DNA of 64,000 bases from Chelonoidis abingdonii (lineage: Eukaryota > Chordata > Testudines > Testudinidae), in assembly GCF_003597395.2 (NCBI RefSeq), contig NC_133773.1, forward strand, positions 69,202,100-69,266,099. Reading direction: 5' to 3'. How positions within the stretch are numbered: position 1 is the first letter of the stretch; each line of letters starts with the position of its first letter. Shown here one piece after another: positions 11,282 to 23,155 of the stretch. The position numbers and the translations under genes are program-made. Under the pieces are notes generated by a model. It made no database searches. It worked only from the letters and a program-made list of their open reading frames with translations, and was not told the DNA's origin.

Positions 11282-12300
11282 ATGGATGCTGTGGACACAT
11301 ACAAATCAGTGTCAGAAAAGAGACTACACCAACTACAACAAGCAACCTTGAGAGATATGCAACTTCAAGAAGTTCTAAGTTACATTAGGGTCAGCTGGCC
11401 CAAGTATCCAAAAGACACTAAGCAAGTGACAAGAGATTACTATGTGGTACATGGACAATTAAGTGATCCCAATGGAGTCATGATTAAAGAGATTTCATTA
11501 TAATTCAAAAAAAATTAGAGGAGAAATCCTAAACCTCATCCATGAAGTGCATCAAGCACTAACTTAATGCCATGAACAGTCCAGTCAGTGTGGTGGCTGG
11601 ACATCAAAGATATCAAGAATAAAGTATGTGAACATTGCAGATAGCAAGATCTTTACCAGACAGACCCTGGAAGAGACTAGCCACAAATCTGTGCTAATCC
11701 AGAAGACATCATTACGTGATCATAGTGGACTTTTTTCCAGGTATATAGAAATGATCTATTTAAAAGGCACGACGTTGCAGTGCTACTGACAAACAGAGGC
11801 ACACTTCTGCTCATTTTGGTATTCCAGAACTAGTGATGGACAATAGGCCACAATTCAACACAGCAGAATTTCAGTTATTCCAAACAAAATCTGATTTTTA
11901 TCGTATTACAAGTAGCTTGCATTACCCACAAGCAAATGGAAAGGCTGAGAGCTAGACAGACAGCCAAGTAAATCCTACAGCAGGAAGTTCCATTAATTGC
12001 TCTTCTGAGTTACAGATCAATACCAATAGCAGCTTCTATATATAGTCCAGCACTACTTCTCATGGGAAGACAACTCAAAACTACTGTTCTGACTTTGGGG
12101 AAAAAACTATGTCCACAGTGGCCAGACACGGAGAGTAGCCAAATCAGATAAAAAGGCAAAAAAGAACTTATGAACACTTTATAACAGATGGCACTCAGAG
12201 AATTGCCAGGTCTAGGACATAATGACCATGTTCATGTCAAAATAGATGGAGAAAAGGGGTGGAGACCTGCAGCTGTTGTAAGGGGAAAAAATTAATTGCC
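11282..12300 (+). pseudogene. Integrase remnant of Gypsy copy 2
   Basis: The opening frame (11282-11503) contains LHQLQQATLRDMQLQEVLSY and a short W-P block, as found between RNase H and integrase in vertebrate Gypsy elements. Further on, fragments such as 'VVDFF' (about 11723), 'ELVMDNRPQFNTAEF' (about 11833-11875) and 'YPQANGKAE' (about 11925-11950) fit the integrase core, with the Asp of the DN block and the Glu of the GxxE block. All lie in differing frames or next to stops. Confidence 0.65.
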
Positions 12301-12628
12301 CAGATCATACATGGTCAAGACCAACAGTGGAGAGTTCAACAGAAACCATCAATATCTACAGTTTGTTCCTCAGAAAGAACAATCAACAGAGCAAACTCTG
12401 CAGATGATTGATGCAGAAGAAGAAGATGACTCAGATTCCACAGCAGCCAGAGACAGTGGCTGCAACTAATAGACAGACAGATGACTAAATTGTTACGTGT
12501 TCGGGTCATGTAATTAGAAAACCACTATGATTCAAAGAAACTCAACAGACTGATCCTTACTGAACTTTAAAGATAGCATAATACTGTAATTTTTTTTAAG
12601 TGGTAGGAATATAAAACTTAAAGAGTGA

Positions 12629-12866
12629 TGTAATAGAATGCTCAACTGTATTATGTTATTTAGCTGCTAGGTGGTATCAGGTGCACCATGCCTTAACTTA
12701 GGCTCACACCAGCCATTCCTGGCAGTACCTTAAAGTGTCTTAAGGTGATCACAGCTCTTGTGCATTTCTCTGGGAAGGAAGCTGTGAGGCCAGTCCATAC
12801 CTAGTATAGAAGCCTGACCTAGCAGTAGCAGCTTTGCAACCTACCATGTACAAATTGTACATGACA
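12629..12866 (+). mobile_element. Gypsy 3' LTR, copy 2 (238 bp)
   Basis: Starts TGTAATAGAATG and ends GTACATGACA. It is preceded by a partly decayed purine run (aaagagtga). It aligns with both ends of the LTR at 253-1429, but lacks that copy's middle. The AATAAA seen in copy 1 reads CCTTAAA here. Confidence 0.75.
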
Positions 12867-13934
12867 CCACTAGCACACTGGGAAAAGACTATTGTTGTGT
12901 CCATCCTTCACTCCACCTATGTTTGCAGGTGGAACAGCTGCTGTGAACAATAACTGAGATAAAAGGTGATGGCAGAGCAAAAATCTGGTGATAAGGAACA
13001 CAGACTCTGACACATAGGATATATGGGGTCCCCTTTCCTGAAACAGAGTACCTCATTAGTAAGGAAATGTACACATTTGTGGATGTGCTCTAAAGATTGG
13101 AACCTGTACCAAAATGAAGATACATAGCAACTCTGTAACAATCAAGATTTTTGTAAAGCATCTTTAAAACTGAACAACTTACTGCTAACTACAACTGTGG
13201 AACTGTACATATATTTACCATAGTTAACGGTATCATGCTGTCTTTCAAGTTCTAGATGTATACAGACAAATTGAGACCAAGTGTGCAGGTTTCTTGTACT
13301 GCACTTAATCTATCATAAATGCAGGAATTTATTTTAGGTATTTAGGAGTGTTAATCAGATCCTGGGAAAACAGATTCATTCATTGGGAAATAATTAAAAG
13401 AATTGGCAACTATAGGTCTATTGGGAAGGAGATCTTGGTGAATTGGCATGTAAGTAATTAACCAAATTGTTTTGTGACCAAGCTTTGGATTGTTTTTCTT
13501 CTGTTGTGTTAGCAACACTGGAGTTGATAACTAATTTGCACAAGTGAGGCCCTATTGTGAAGGTCTCAGTCAAAAATCTAAACAAAGTCTAAACAAGACA
13601 GTACTTAAGTATGACTCTTATTTTCTATTATGGTTGTGTAATTTGATTCTGAAAACTGAAATAATTATATCTGCCAATTTTCTAATTTGTTGCCAAATCA
13701 TAGTCCAATATCATTTTTGCCTTGTTATATTCTATACTATTAGTTGCTAGCCATAACCCTGATGCACCCACCACCCTGTCCCATCCTTTAATTTTTTGTT
13801 TTTCATACTCTGTTTGAAACTCTATAAAACTAATTTCAACTCTTAAGTCCTTTTTCTTTAGTTAAGCAATAAAATTAAAAGAACACTCAGAAAGGTGGTT
13901 TGGGTAATCAATTAAGCAGTTGTTTTATATCCTG
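12867..13934. other. Stretch between Gypsy and the ERV-type LTR
   Basis: AT-rich; frames of 60-75 codons occur but show no family motif. No RNA gene, splice-flanked exon or repeat boundary recognised. Confidence 0.35.
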
Positions 13935-15222
13935 TGTGACACTGAGCCAGTGAAGGTTAAGTAACCAGCAGGCTGTGTGACCTGAAAACAACTCTGAAGG
14001 ACATGTTAGAAGAGTATTGAAATGGTAAATAGGGCCATTCCTTATAGATAGTTAGCAAAGCCATGTTAGATACACTATAGTCCTTGAAACGTAGGCCTAT
14101 ATTATCAGAGAATCAAGGAATAGCTAACTGTATTTGTCTGTGTTTACTTATACCTTGTTAAATGTTTAGCATCTACAAGCTAATTAGATCACATTGTTAA
14201 ATTTCTGTTCCTGTCTGTAATGTTTTATTACATATTCTATTGATTCAGAGATCAAAAGGGGATATTAACATTTAGATGGAACTGGTGGTACAATATTATT
14301 GTTTTCATTTTTCTTTGAAATTTGTGACACCACATTGTAAAACTACCTGTGAACTGTTGAATGGTTAATAGCCTTATGCAATAAATGCGACTAGTTACTG
14401 GTGTATGCCTAGGAAACAGAGGTTAACTTCAAAGCTACAATGTACATTACCTAGTTTCATCCAAGGAATGCCTGCTGTGATCATTTGCTGACAGGAAGCT
14501 TATCCAATGAACATCTGCCACAAAGGACTGACCCTGCTACCTCAGATCTGCTTAAACTTTGTCAGGGAATGTCTAAGTCACAAGACTGAGGTCTCCAGGT
14601 CTACTTTGGATTATCCCTGTAGCTTCTCATGAAAGAATTTGCACAAACTCTGCATATGGACTGCCAATTGGACTACAACCTTTTAAATTGATTTCAGAAG
14701 GATTTTTACAAATCAGCAATCTTGCCATCTCTGCTATGAAACTGAACTAAGAACTTTATTCCTATCTGTATGTATAATCTTTTAACCACAGTCTGTTAGT
14801 CTATAAGGTGCCACAGGATTCTCTGCTGCTTTTAACCACAGTAACTCACTTTCTTTTCTTTAATAAATCTTATATTTAGTTAATAAGGATTGTCTGTTAC
14901 TGTGTATTTGGGTAAGATCTGAAATATTCATTGACCTGGTGGGTAACGTCCAATCTCTTGGAACTGATAGAATTTTACATATGGTGAGTAATATTAGACT
15001 CACTAATATTGGCTTGGCTGTCAGGGTCGGAGCCAAAGGCTAGATAGCTTAAAGGGAACTGTATTTTGGCTTCTTGGTAATCACTAAGGGATTACAGAAG
15101 CTGTTTATTACTGGCTTGGTGAAATCTAATTATAAAATAAACCAACAGTTTTTGGAATTGTCTGCCCTGTTCTTTTCAGTTTGCCATAATTGAACATTCT
15201 CAGTGTAGCAACCCTGGTCACA
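13935..15222 (+). mobile_element. Long ERV-type LTR
   Basis: TGTGACACTG... to ..CTGGTCACA gives TG/CA ends with a short inverted repeat (TGTGAC / GTCACA) over 1288 bp. Near 14850-14885 the sequence 'cttttctttaataaatctta' carries a polyadenylation signal followed by text typical of a U5 region ('gggtaagatctgaaatat.cattgacctggtgggtaac'), which I associate with sauropsid endogenous-retrovirus LTRs. No clear target duplication is seen (tcctg / cccta). No viral genes adjoin, so it is a solo LTR or a cut element. A 36-bp PLE scrap lies inside. Confidence 0.55.
14779..14842 (+). mobile_element. 36-bp Penelope-like 3'-end scrap flanked by a 14-bp duplication
   Basis: CTTTTAACCACAGT occurs at 14779-14792 and again at 14829-14842. 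Between them, 14793-14828 reads ctgttagtctataaggtg and onward, the same as the 3' terminal region of the PLE at 42255-44872. This is a severely 5'-truncated PLE insertion, younger than the LTR it interrupts. Confidence 0.8.
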
Positions 15223-18200
15223 CCCTATCTTTCTTACAAGAAATACCTGAGCCAGCTGGACACCAGGATTCCATCCCTCTGCCCCACAACCTGTTCACCA
15301 AAAGCTAAACAATTCTACACAGAATATTGTGTTGCTCAGGATTTTGCCCAGAATACCTTCCAGAAAAAGGGCAGATTTAAGGTTGCTGCGGGATCCTTAA
15401 CTCTGGCTTCCTTGGCATTTCTATTAAGTGTATAAAACATGGTTCTATACTGTACTTTTATGGTTCATATTCAAAAACTGTGCTGGGTTGTACCTTTGCT
15501 GCCAGTAGAGTAATGCTGACTTAGCAGAAGCAGCACTAAGTGCAATCTGTAGTTCTGTGAAACCAATTAAACTGATGGTACTTCGCTCTCCAGCAGTCCA
15601 AATGTTAAAACTTATTCAATACTTTGCTCAAGGAGTTAAGAAAATCTTATTCTGTGCAAATCATTTCATTCTTCCTGCCAAAACAAACTATTCAAACAAA
15701 AAACCTTCTTAACAGCTTAGCAGAAATTTTGATCACAGAAGATCCCCGGTATCTGAACCTGGAGAGAAAACCTGTTAGCTTGTTATTTTTGCAACATTAG
15801 TTCAGTTGAAAACACAAAGGCTCAAACGGGTGGTCGCTTTCTTTGTGTTAGCAATAAATACATCTTAAAAGGTGTTGGAATACATGTATTTTTTTTAAAT
15901 AAAGGCCTCTCTCTTTTCAGAAAACCAGTCAGATTTCACACTTTTCACCTAATGTGTCACATTGAGAGGTGAAGTTGAGGTGCCACATTGGATTGCTTTA
16001 GTCACATCATGTTATGGCTCATTGTGACACGACAGCAGATAACAAATGAAGCTAATGCAACTTGGCAGGGCAGATCACCTCAATCCTGAGGAGTTTCACA
16101 GCATTTTTTACTTATTTGCAATATACAGGATTCTTCACGTCCCCAGCCATTAAACAAAGAGAGTCTTATGTTCACAAATTTTGGTTCACATGTTCAGTAT
16201 CTAAAAATAATAATAATAAAAAACCTTGCCAGGGGAATTGCAACTGAGAAATAAGTCTAGCAACTTTTTCGTTCCTTCTGTCCTCTAGTTCCTGCTTCAC
16301 TGATAAATGGCATCAGGTTGTCTGGCTTCCCTTGGATGGTTTTTCAACAGGATCTAAAATTTTGAAGGGAGCAAACCACAAATGATAGACACACCAGCTT
16401 TAACGTCTCCTTGACAATTGAGCTTGCATAACAAAACACTGTCATATACAGATGTGCAGAGATATGAATATAAACGAGGGTGAGAGTTGATCATGCAAGA
16501 TGGTGAGCATGCTCAATTCCCATCAACATGAATGGGAGTTGAGGATGCCAAGACTCTCACAAGTTTGGGCCCTTGAAAAGCAACTGTCACAACTAGTATG
16601 AGCAATTGCCTGATTTCATTTATTCTGATATTCTAAATATGAGAATTACCAGGGGCCATCCCAGTAATATTGAGGCTCAGCCTCAGCATAATTCTGACAT
16701 AGATACTAAGGCATTCGGACCTTGACTACAATAGACAATAGAGTGAAATATTAATATCAAGATGTTCTGGTTATGAACTCATGTTTTGTTTGTAAGTGGA
16801 AGTTTAGGTAATAGATTCCTCTTTTTTCAAAGAGACTATCAAAATCAAAAAATTGAAGGATGGACAGGGTGATAGTGTTCAAGTATAAAACCGCTGATCA
16901 TTTAATGAACAATAGAAGTAAATAATTAATATATACTGTGACAAAGCTCCGAGCCTGTATTGGTGCAGAAAGTAAATATAAAAATAAAAATGTAATTTGC
17001 AGGTAGAATATTTAAAAGCTCAGCTTATTTTTCTAAGACTGAAAAGCACACATACTATTCCTAGTGCTTTGACATTTTTGTTGCTTTGGGCACATAACAA
17101 ATTAGCTGTATTAATCATTACTCTCCAGTGGAACCTACACCTCATTCTTTCACCCAATTAAAATACATGCATAAAAGAGAACATCTGCTTTTGTGGTTTA
17201 AAGAAATGGTTTCAATGAGCAATAATGACAAGTGATGTAAATGGGGCAATGATAGAAGGGTGCTTTCAGTGGGTATGATGTTACCCAAGAAGGCCCAGCT
17301 GAGGGCTTTTAAAAATACATACAAGCTAAATGAATTCTGTAGGTGATTTAAATACTAAAGTGATAAATAATGCAATTGTGAGTAAAAGAAAGAGCAGGGG
17401 AAGCAAAGTGGCTAATGCAGTAGCTTTTCAGTTCAAGAGACCTGGGATGAAATTGTGGAGTCCACTTCAGAACTCACAGTGGAGCCAGGATTTCACCCCT
17501 GGATACAGATTTGACTTAAGTCACAAGTGCAATGAATGTCTTAGTCTCAAGCTGTATAGCAGACATTAGTCTACATTATATAAGCATCTCCCAGTTAGGC
17601 GTCATTGGCATTCATCAAAATAGTCCTTGGGTCAGATCATCCCTTCCCACAGCAAAATCCATTGCAGGTGAGCTGGGCATGGGAAGGGACATGGGGATGC
17701 AGGGAGGCAACATTTTAGTGGGAAATCTCCTTCAGGACTTCCCTTCAGAGATTCCCTCTCTCTTTCCCATCACAGAAGTGAGTTTTTCCCCAACCTCCAG
17801 AAAAGCCACCCCCAAACCTATCAGATCCCAATGGATTTGTGAGAGGCCAGAGACATTTGTGTATGGGAGGTCCTGTACTCACACTACCGTCACACACACC
17901 CCAGAAGTGGCAATTACTTCCCTCCCATCCCAATTCCTCCTATTCCAAGGGAGAGGTAACTCCCATGGACTCTGGGGCTGTACTAAATTTTGAATAACTT
18001 CTGCCAGGTTACAGGAGAGAACACTGTGCTCCTACCCCAGTCCTGCCCTTGGTCAGCCTATTCCTCTTCCCACATGGATCCCAGACCTCCACAGGGTCTG
18101 GGTGGTGAAGGAGGGTGAACACTCTCATAAAGGCTCATGAGTTCCCCTTCCATTGAAAGGGGCTGAAAGGACCCCTCGATTCATGGATGTCAGATGGTAT

Positions 18201-20634
18201 GATCTGCTTTTTAAAGGGTTTGAATAGATGATGAATTCTAACAGGATGAAAACAGTCTCAAAAATTATTGGTTTAATTATCTCCCAGCTAATGCAAACAC
18301 CAATGCTGTGAAACATCTGAGCAGCCAGCTCATTGCCCCACTTACCACCCTAGGAGAAAATAATATAAGTAAACTAAAAAAGGTGTCAAAAACTTCTATT
18401 AAAATTGTGATAGTTTCATCAAGTGTAAAATGGCTGACTCACAGCTGCTTTTCTTTTCGCAGGTCCCTGTGCTGCTGCCATTGTTAACCCATCACAATGG
18501 TTTGACAAACCCAGTTAATTAGAATCAGGGGCCTACTTTAACCCTCAAATATCCCTCTGCTGTTCTGTTGTTTCCACTCCAGAGCTCCCCTTCTCAAACT
18601 CCCACTTATCTTATTTTATCTCCTGCTTATCCTGAGAAAGCAGCATTTTTACTTCAAAAATGTAAAGTGAAATCCTGATCCCACTGAAGTGAATGACAAA
18701 ACCCCTGTATTGTTCAGGACTCAGTCCTGCATTCTGCCAGCTTCATTAGCAGGGATCCTAGAAATCTATTTGGCACAAAAAAGAAAATGTAGAATTTTCA
18801 TTTTTACAGAGAATTTTTAGTTTTTGTGGAAAAAATAAAAATATATTAACTATTTACAACATTTTACTGAAAGTACCAGTGTCACTTATTCAGTGTGCAC
18901 AGCCTCTCTCTCTTGTGGTTGATTTTTGAACGTGCTTTAAATGTACATAGCTAAACATACTCCAATAAACTGCTTCCAGCATACAGAGTTTCCTCAGTAG
19001 CATATAGGGGTTTGTATTTTAATGCATCTCAATTTTCACTTCAGCCTCCAGATGTAAGTAATTAGAGTTATGAAAAGATGCTGAAAACTTTAAAAATCAC
19101 CCCTAAAAACTGTGTCAATGAGTTTGTCAAGGACAAATTTCATGTTGATGGTAGTGTGCTGTTCTGTACTATACACAGAGCAAGGCTGTAGGCAGACAAT
19201 TGTAGAACACATGGAAAGCACTAAACATAAACTGAATGAAAAGTAACAAAACAAGAGGCTGAAACAGTGGGGCCATCGACAACAGTGAAAAAACAATATA
19301 TGTGACATTTTACAACTGTAAATATATCAATAAAATATTGTGTTCAACTGATACCTAAATATAGTGTGGCTAGGGAAACTAGTGTTCAGCATTTCATTTT
19401 CATCAAGGAAAAAAATGCAGATTTTTTTGCTTTTTTTTTATCAGAGAATTTTTTTTTTATCACAGAAAATAGGATCCTAGTTGATAAGCAATTCTGGATA
19501 TACACTTTTCCAAATGGGGTCTTAAAAAGGGTCAACTTTTAGTAACAGGCTATAACATTTCACAACAAACTTTCTTCCTAATATTTCAGTGCAAAAATTA
19601 AGACTGGAATTTTCAAAGGTGCTTATGGTGCACCTTGAATTTCAATGGGAGGTTAGTGCCTAATTCCCACAGGCTCCTTTCAAAATCCCAGCCTAAGTGA
19701 TCATGTTCTAAATGTAATAAAATACCCCCAGGTGTGCATATACCATCTGATGGAGTGCATATATGGAAGAATATTATTGTTGTCCAGTGCATGTGCCTGT
19801 TGAATACGATGGATTTCATAGACTTGCGGGATTATCAAAGAAGTCTGAACTTTTTCTGCTCTATCCAATGCCATCAGTTTATCATTTCCATAAGAAGTTT
19901 GGTAATAATTATTTGATTTAACACATCTGTATGAAATCTGATAACGTAGTCTTTTCTTATTTTTCTTATGATAGTGAACTAGTTTTGCACCTGAGAAATG
20001 CAGGTTCTTGAGTAGAGGGTGTTTTTTTTCAAGTTGCTACTGTCTATGAAAACTATACAAAACCCAGAGCCTCTCCCATTTTCTCCATGAGTACAAGGAG
20101 ATTAATTCCTTGCTGTTCTGTGCTGACACCAGAAACTTCAGCCAGTGTGAAATATGATTCATGTGCAGCTGTGGAACACAGGAGACTTAATACAGCTGCA
20201 GGTTGTATTATTATTAGAATGGACTGAATATCCTGATCCCATAGTATTCAGTGGAAATTTTGGCATTAACTTGAGCTAAAGCAGGATAGATCCTATTTTA
20301 TTTTTAGCAACATAATGTTTAACTGTTCAAATTAACAGATACACAGTATATGAGAGAACAGACAGACTATTTGGTAACATATTGTATGATATAAAAGGCT
20401 GAATTCAGCTAAGGTGGTGCCAGGGAGGAAAAGGGAATGGGTTAAATTACCCTTACTTACACTGGCTGGTGCCCTTTCTCTCCATACCCCAGCAGGGATT
20501 GAACCTGAGGAAAGGGAAGTCTGGCCTCCTCCATCGGGGTGTCTGCCAAAGAGAAGGAGCATTAAATTATGGCTTGACCTCTGCCCAATTTCACAGGGTA
20601 TTTCAGCACATGCCTAAGCATGTGAGTAGTCATT
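15223..20634. other. Long non-coding stretch
   Basis: AT-rich sequence with only random frames, the largest 153 codons at 17532-17993 (low-complexity composition, no motif). Old amniote-style repeat phrases such as 'tcctgatcccactgaagt' near 18672 and 'ttcaaaggtgcttatgg' near 19612 recur. A- and T-rich runs resembling 'gaattttcatttttacagagaattttt' in two adjoining blocks appear near 18790 and 19400. A splice-acceptor-like site near 18461 is discussed under rejected items. Confidence 0.35.
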
Positions 20635-20735
20635 GCGACAAGGTGGGTGAGGTAGTGTCTTTTACTGACCAACTTCTGTTGGTGAGAGACACAAGCTTTC
20701 GAGCTTATGCAGAGCTCTTCATCAGTGGGACATAA
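20635..20735 (-). mobile_element. Penelope-like 3'-end fragment, third subfamily
   Basis: The text 'gacaaggtgggtgaggtagtg', 'accaacttctgttggtgag' and 'caagctttcgagctt..cagagctcttcatcag' is the same family as the palindromic insertion at 62462-62643. It has the same layout as other PLE ends here: agctttcg stem, then cttc. Orientation is set by analogy with the PLE at 42255. Confidence 0.55.
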
Positions 20736-22481
20736 TGTTGAACAAGAGCCTATAGAAGTCAGTGCATCCTCTGACAGCCTTGGCTATGCCCCCTCCCTAG
20801 TCAGCAATACTCATTTTGGGTGATTCATTGACTTCTGACAGAGAAAGTTTGAGAGAACACATCAGAAGATTTTCTCTTACCAGACCTCTACACTTGGGTC
20901 TACAACAACAGAAGCTGACATAATATTGTCCCAAATTCAATGTATCACAGAAAATGATGACACGAACCATAATATGTGCAACTGATTGTCCCTTTCTAAA
21001 TGGAATACTTTGCATTTGTCCTTATTGAATTGCATCCTATTTACTTCAGACTATTTCTCCAGTTTGTCCAGATCATTTTGAATTTTAATCCTGTCCTCCA
21101 AAGCACTTGCAACCCTGGGTTTGAAACTCAGCCTGAATTATACACAGATGCAGCATGAGAAAACAAGACATGTCTTAAATTTAAAAGGATATCATATTAA
21201 AATGACCACATATGATCATTTCCCGCAGGAGTCCTTACACCATAAGCCCATTAGCAGGAATTGGAGAGGTCTTCCTTTGACTTTGCTTTCACCACAGCAT
21301 ATGCTGGGGAAATGTGCATAGAGGGAAGCTGGTTGAAGACTGAAAAACAATGTTCACAGATGCTCATTCAAATTTCTATGTGCGTTGACTTGGATTGTGC
21401 TGGTGACTCCTTTTATGTTCCCCTTCTACAAAAAATGTTACTAAATAATTTTAAAAGCAGAAAAGTTCACCAGAATAGTGAGTTTTAGATGAATATTCAA
21501 AAATTCTGCAATTTCTTATTTGCAAATTCATAATGGAAATCTGGTTCTAAGAGTTGCACTCACCCAGTTAGAGAAACAGATGCATAATGTGACCTAGGTT
21601 CCAAAGCAAAACAGCCACACCAAATACTGACCCCATACTTAAATGAGCTTTGAGTAGTACACAGGAACTGAGCTGGTCCCCTGCACAGAGGTCAATTTCA
21701 CAGTTGGAAAGTCATTTCAAACAATTAAATTCAAGAAAACTGCACTCTGAACAATTCAAGAAAATGAGAAAAACTGAATGGATTGTTTGTTTTTGATTAT
21801 TACATATTATTCACTCAGCTCTATTATAGAGTTCAAACTTTCAGAGAGCCTTATGGTCCAGTTGCTAACATTCACTCCCAAATACACACTCAGATGAAAA
21901 CAACCAGAGATCATTTCCTCTGATAAGAGTATTTGGTGACCAGCTATATCAGAAAAACTGCATTTTGATGATATATTATAGCAATACTTCACTGGTGCAA
22001 AACTATTGACACAACATTATGGAAACAGCTATCCCATAAGGCCTTTTTTGTGGCTGCTGCTTTAACATTCTTATTATTCATAACTGAGATATAAGGGCAA
22101 AATACAGAAAGTAAGCTTGTCTTAAAGCAAAGAAATCTCTCCTTGAAGACCTTTTGGTTTTTCCTTGTTGGACAGTTTTCAGTACAATTGTGCTTGACAT
22201 GATATAGTATGCACTATAATCATGAGAGCAAGCAGCACTGAAGTAGGCACAGAAATGGAAACACTTCAGAACAAGTGAGTGATGTTTATGGGTTCAGAGG
22301 ACAGAAAATTTCCTTTGTGAAATAAACACTCCCGTATTCTATGTTAGTAGCTCAAAATACTGAATTAGTTGCAGCTAATCAATTTTTGTTAAATAACCCA
22401 AACAAGATTTTTATGTGCATTTTGTTTTCCTTAGTTTATGGTAAATAATCTCTAAACAAAGGGGAGCCTACCTCTAAATAT
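20736..22481. other. Non-coding stretch
   Basis: No gene, RNA or clear repeat boundary recognised. Small frames near 21121-21488 have no family resemblance. Sequence near 20200-20280 and here carries fragments of old interspersed repeats only. Confidence 0.3.
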
Positions 22482-23151
22482 TGTGACAAAGTTCCTCCTC
22501 TACCTTGGTGGGTCCTGCGCTTATTGGCGGATGTGCTCACCTCAGTGATCTTCCCCTCTTGTGGAACCCACAGTCTGGGTCAGCTACTCCTGTGTCTGAT
22601 CAGGTGTTGGGAGGAACCCGGGCCCACCTTCTACTCCAGATTCCAGCCCAGGGCCCTATGGATCGCAGCTGTCTATAGTGCCTCCTGTAACAGCTCTGCA
22701 TGACAGCTACAACTCCCTGGGCTACTTCCCTATCGCTCCTCCAAACACTCTTCTTTATCCTCACCAACAGGACCTTCCTCCGGGTGTCTGATAATGCTCG
22801 TGGTCGTCGTCGTCCTCGTCCTCGTCCTCCTCTCCCTCTCCCTCTCCCTCTCCCTCTCCTCTCCTCTCTTGCTCCCAGCTCCTTCTCCTCTGGCTCCTCC
22901 TGCCTGACTGGAGTGAGCTCCTTTTAAACCCAGGTGCTCTTGATTTAGCCTGCCTTGATTGGCTGCAGGTGTTCTAATTAAAGTAGTTATCTCCACTGCC
23001 TTTTAGAAAGATCTTAACTGGCCCCAAGTGCCTTGATTAACCTGGAGCAACTGCCATTTGGTTACCAGGGTCCTAGGGATTTGTTTAGCCTAGGGCTAAC
23101 ATAGCTGTTTCTCAGTACTTTACTGTAGCCATCTGGCCTTGCCCCATCACA
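22482..23151 (-). mobile_element. Solo LTR (minus orientation) with promoter-like elements
   Basis: TGTGACAAAG...CCCCATCACA forms TG/CA ends with an inverted terminal match (TGTGA / TCACA), 670 bp, flanked by ATAT on both sides (22478-22481, 23152-23155). On the - strand it shows a CCAAT motif (ccaatcaagg, about 22965), then a TATA-like ttaaaagg about 40 bp later (22920-22928), then a GA-rich leader containing a (GGGAGA)n-like run. This is a U3-R arrangement, so the element points to the left. There are no adjoining viral genes. Confidence 0.72.
22822..22868. repeat. (TCTCCC)n simple repeat
   Basis: Imperfect CTCTCC/CTCCCT units inside the LTR; they account for the arginine/glutamate- and proline/leucine-rich frames here. 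Confidence 0.8.
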
Positions 23152-23155
23152 ATAT

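Larger units (their letters stand above)
8820..12866 (+). mobile_element. Gypsy-type LTR retrotransposon, copy 2, 5'-truncated and decayed
   Basis: Order of parts on +: gag C-terminus with a zinc knuckle (9142-9183), protease-like block (from about 9255), reverse transcriptase (about 10270-10530), RNase H (about 10860-11000), integrase (about 11280-12300), then the 3' LTR (12629-12866). RT before RNase H before integrase is the Gypsy/Metaviridae order. Every domain is broken by stops and indels, and a hAT MITE (9561-9954) splits protease from RT. No matching 5' LTR is present, so the left boundary is approximate. It is the same family as the element whose tail opens the window. Confidence 0.8.

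Noticed and set aside
15190..15435. 81-codon frame beginning MNILSVATLV
   Set aside because: Starts inside the LTR end and has no family resemblance or splice support.
17532..17993. 153-codon open frame, the longest non-transposon frame on +
   Set aside because: No domain, splice context or periodic codon bias; length is within chance for low-stop sequence of this composition.
18461..18520. cttttcttttcgcag acceptor followed by a 19-codon frame ending in TAG
   Set aside because: No partner donor or recognisable protein; I cannot support it as a terminal exon.
22700..22996. Arg/Pro/Leu-rich (+) and Glu/Arg-rich (-) frames
   Set aside because: Produced by the (TCTCCC)n simple repeat inside an LTR.
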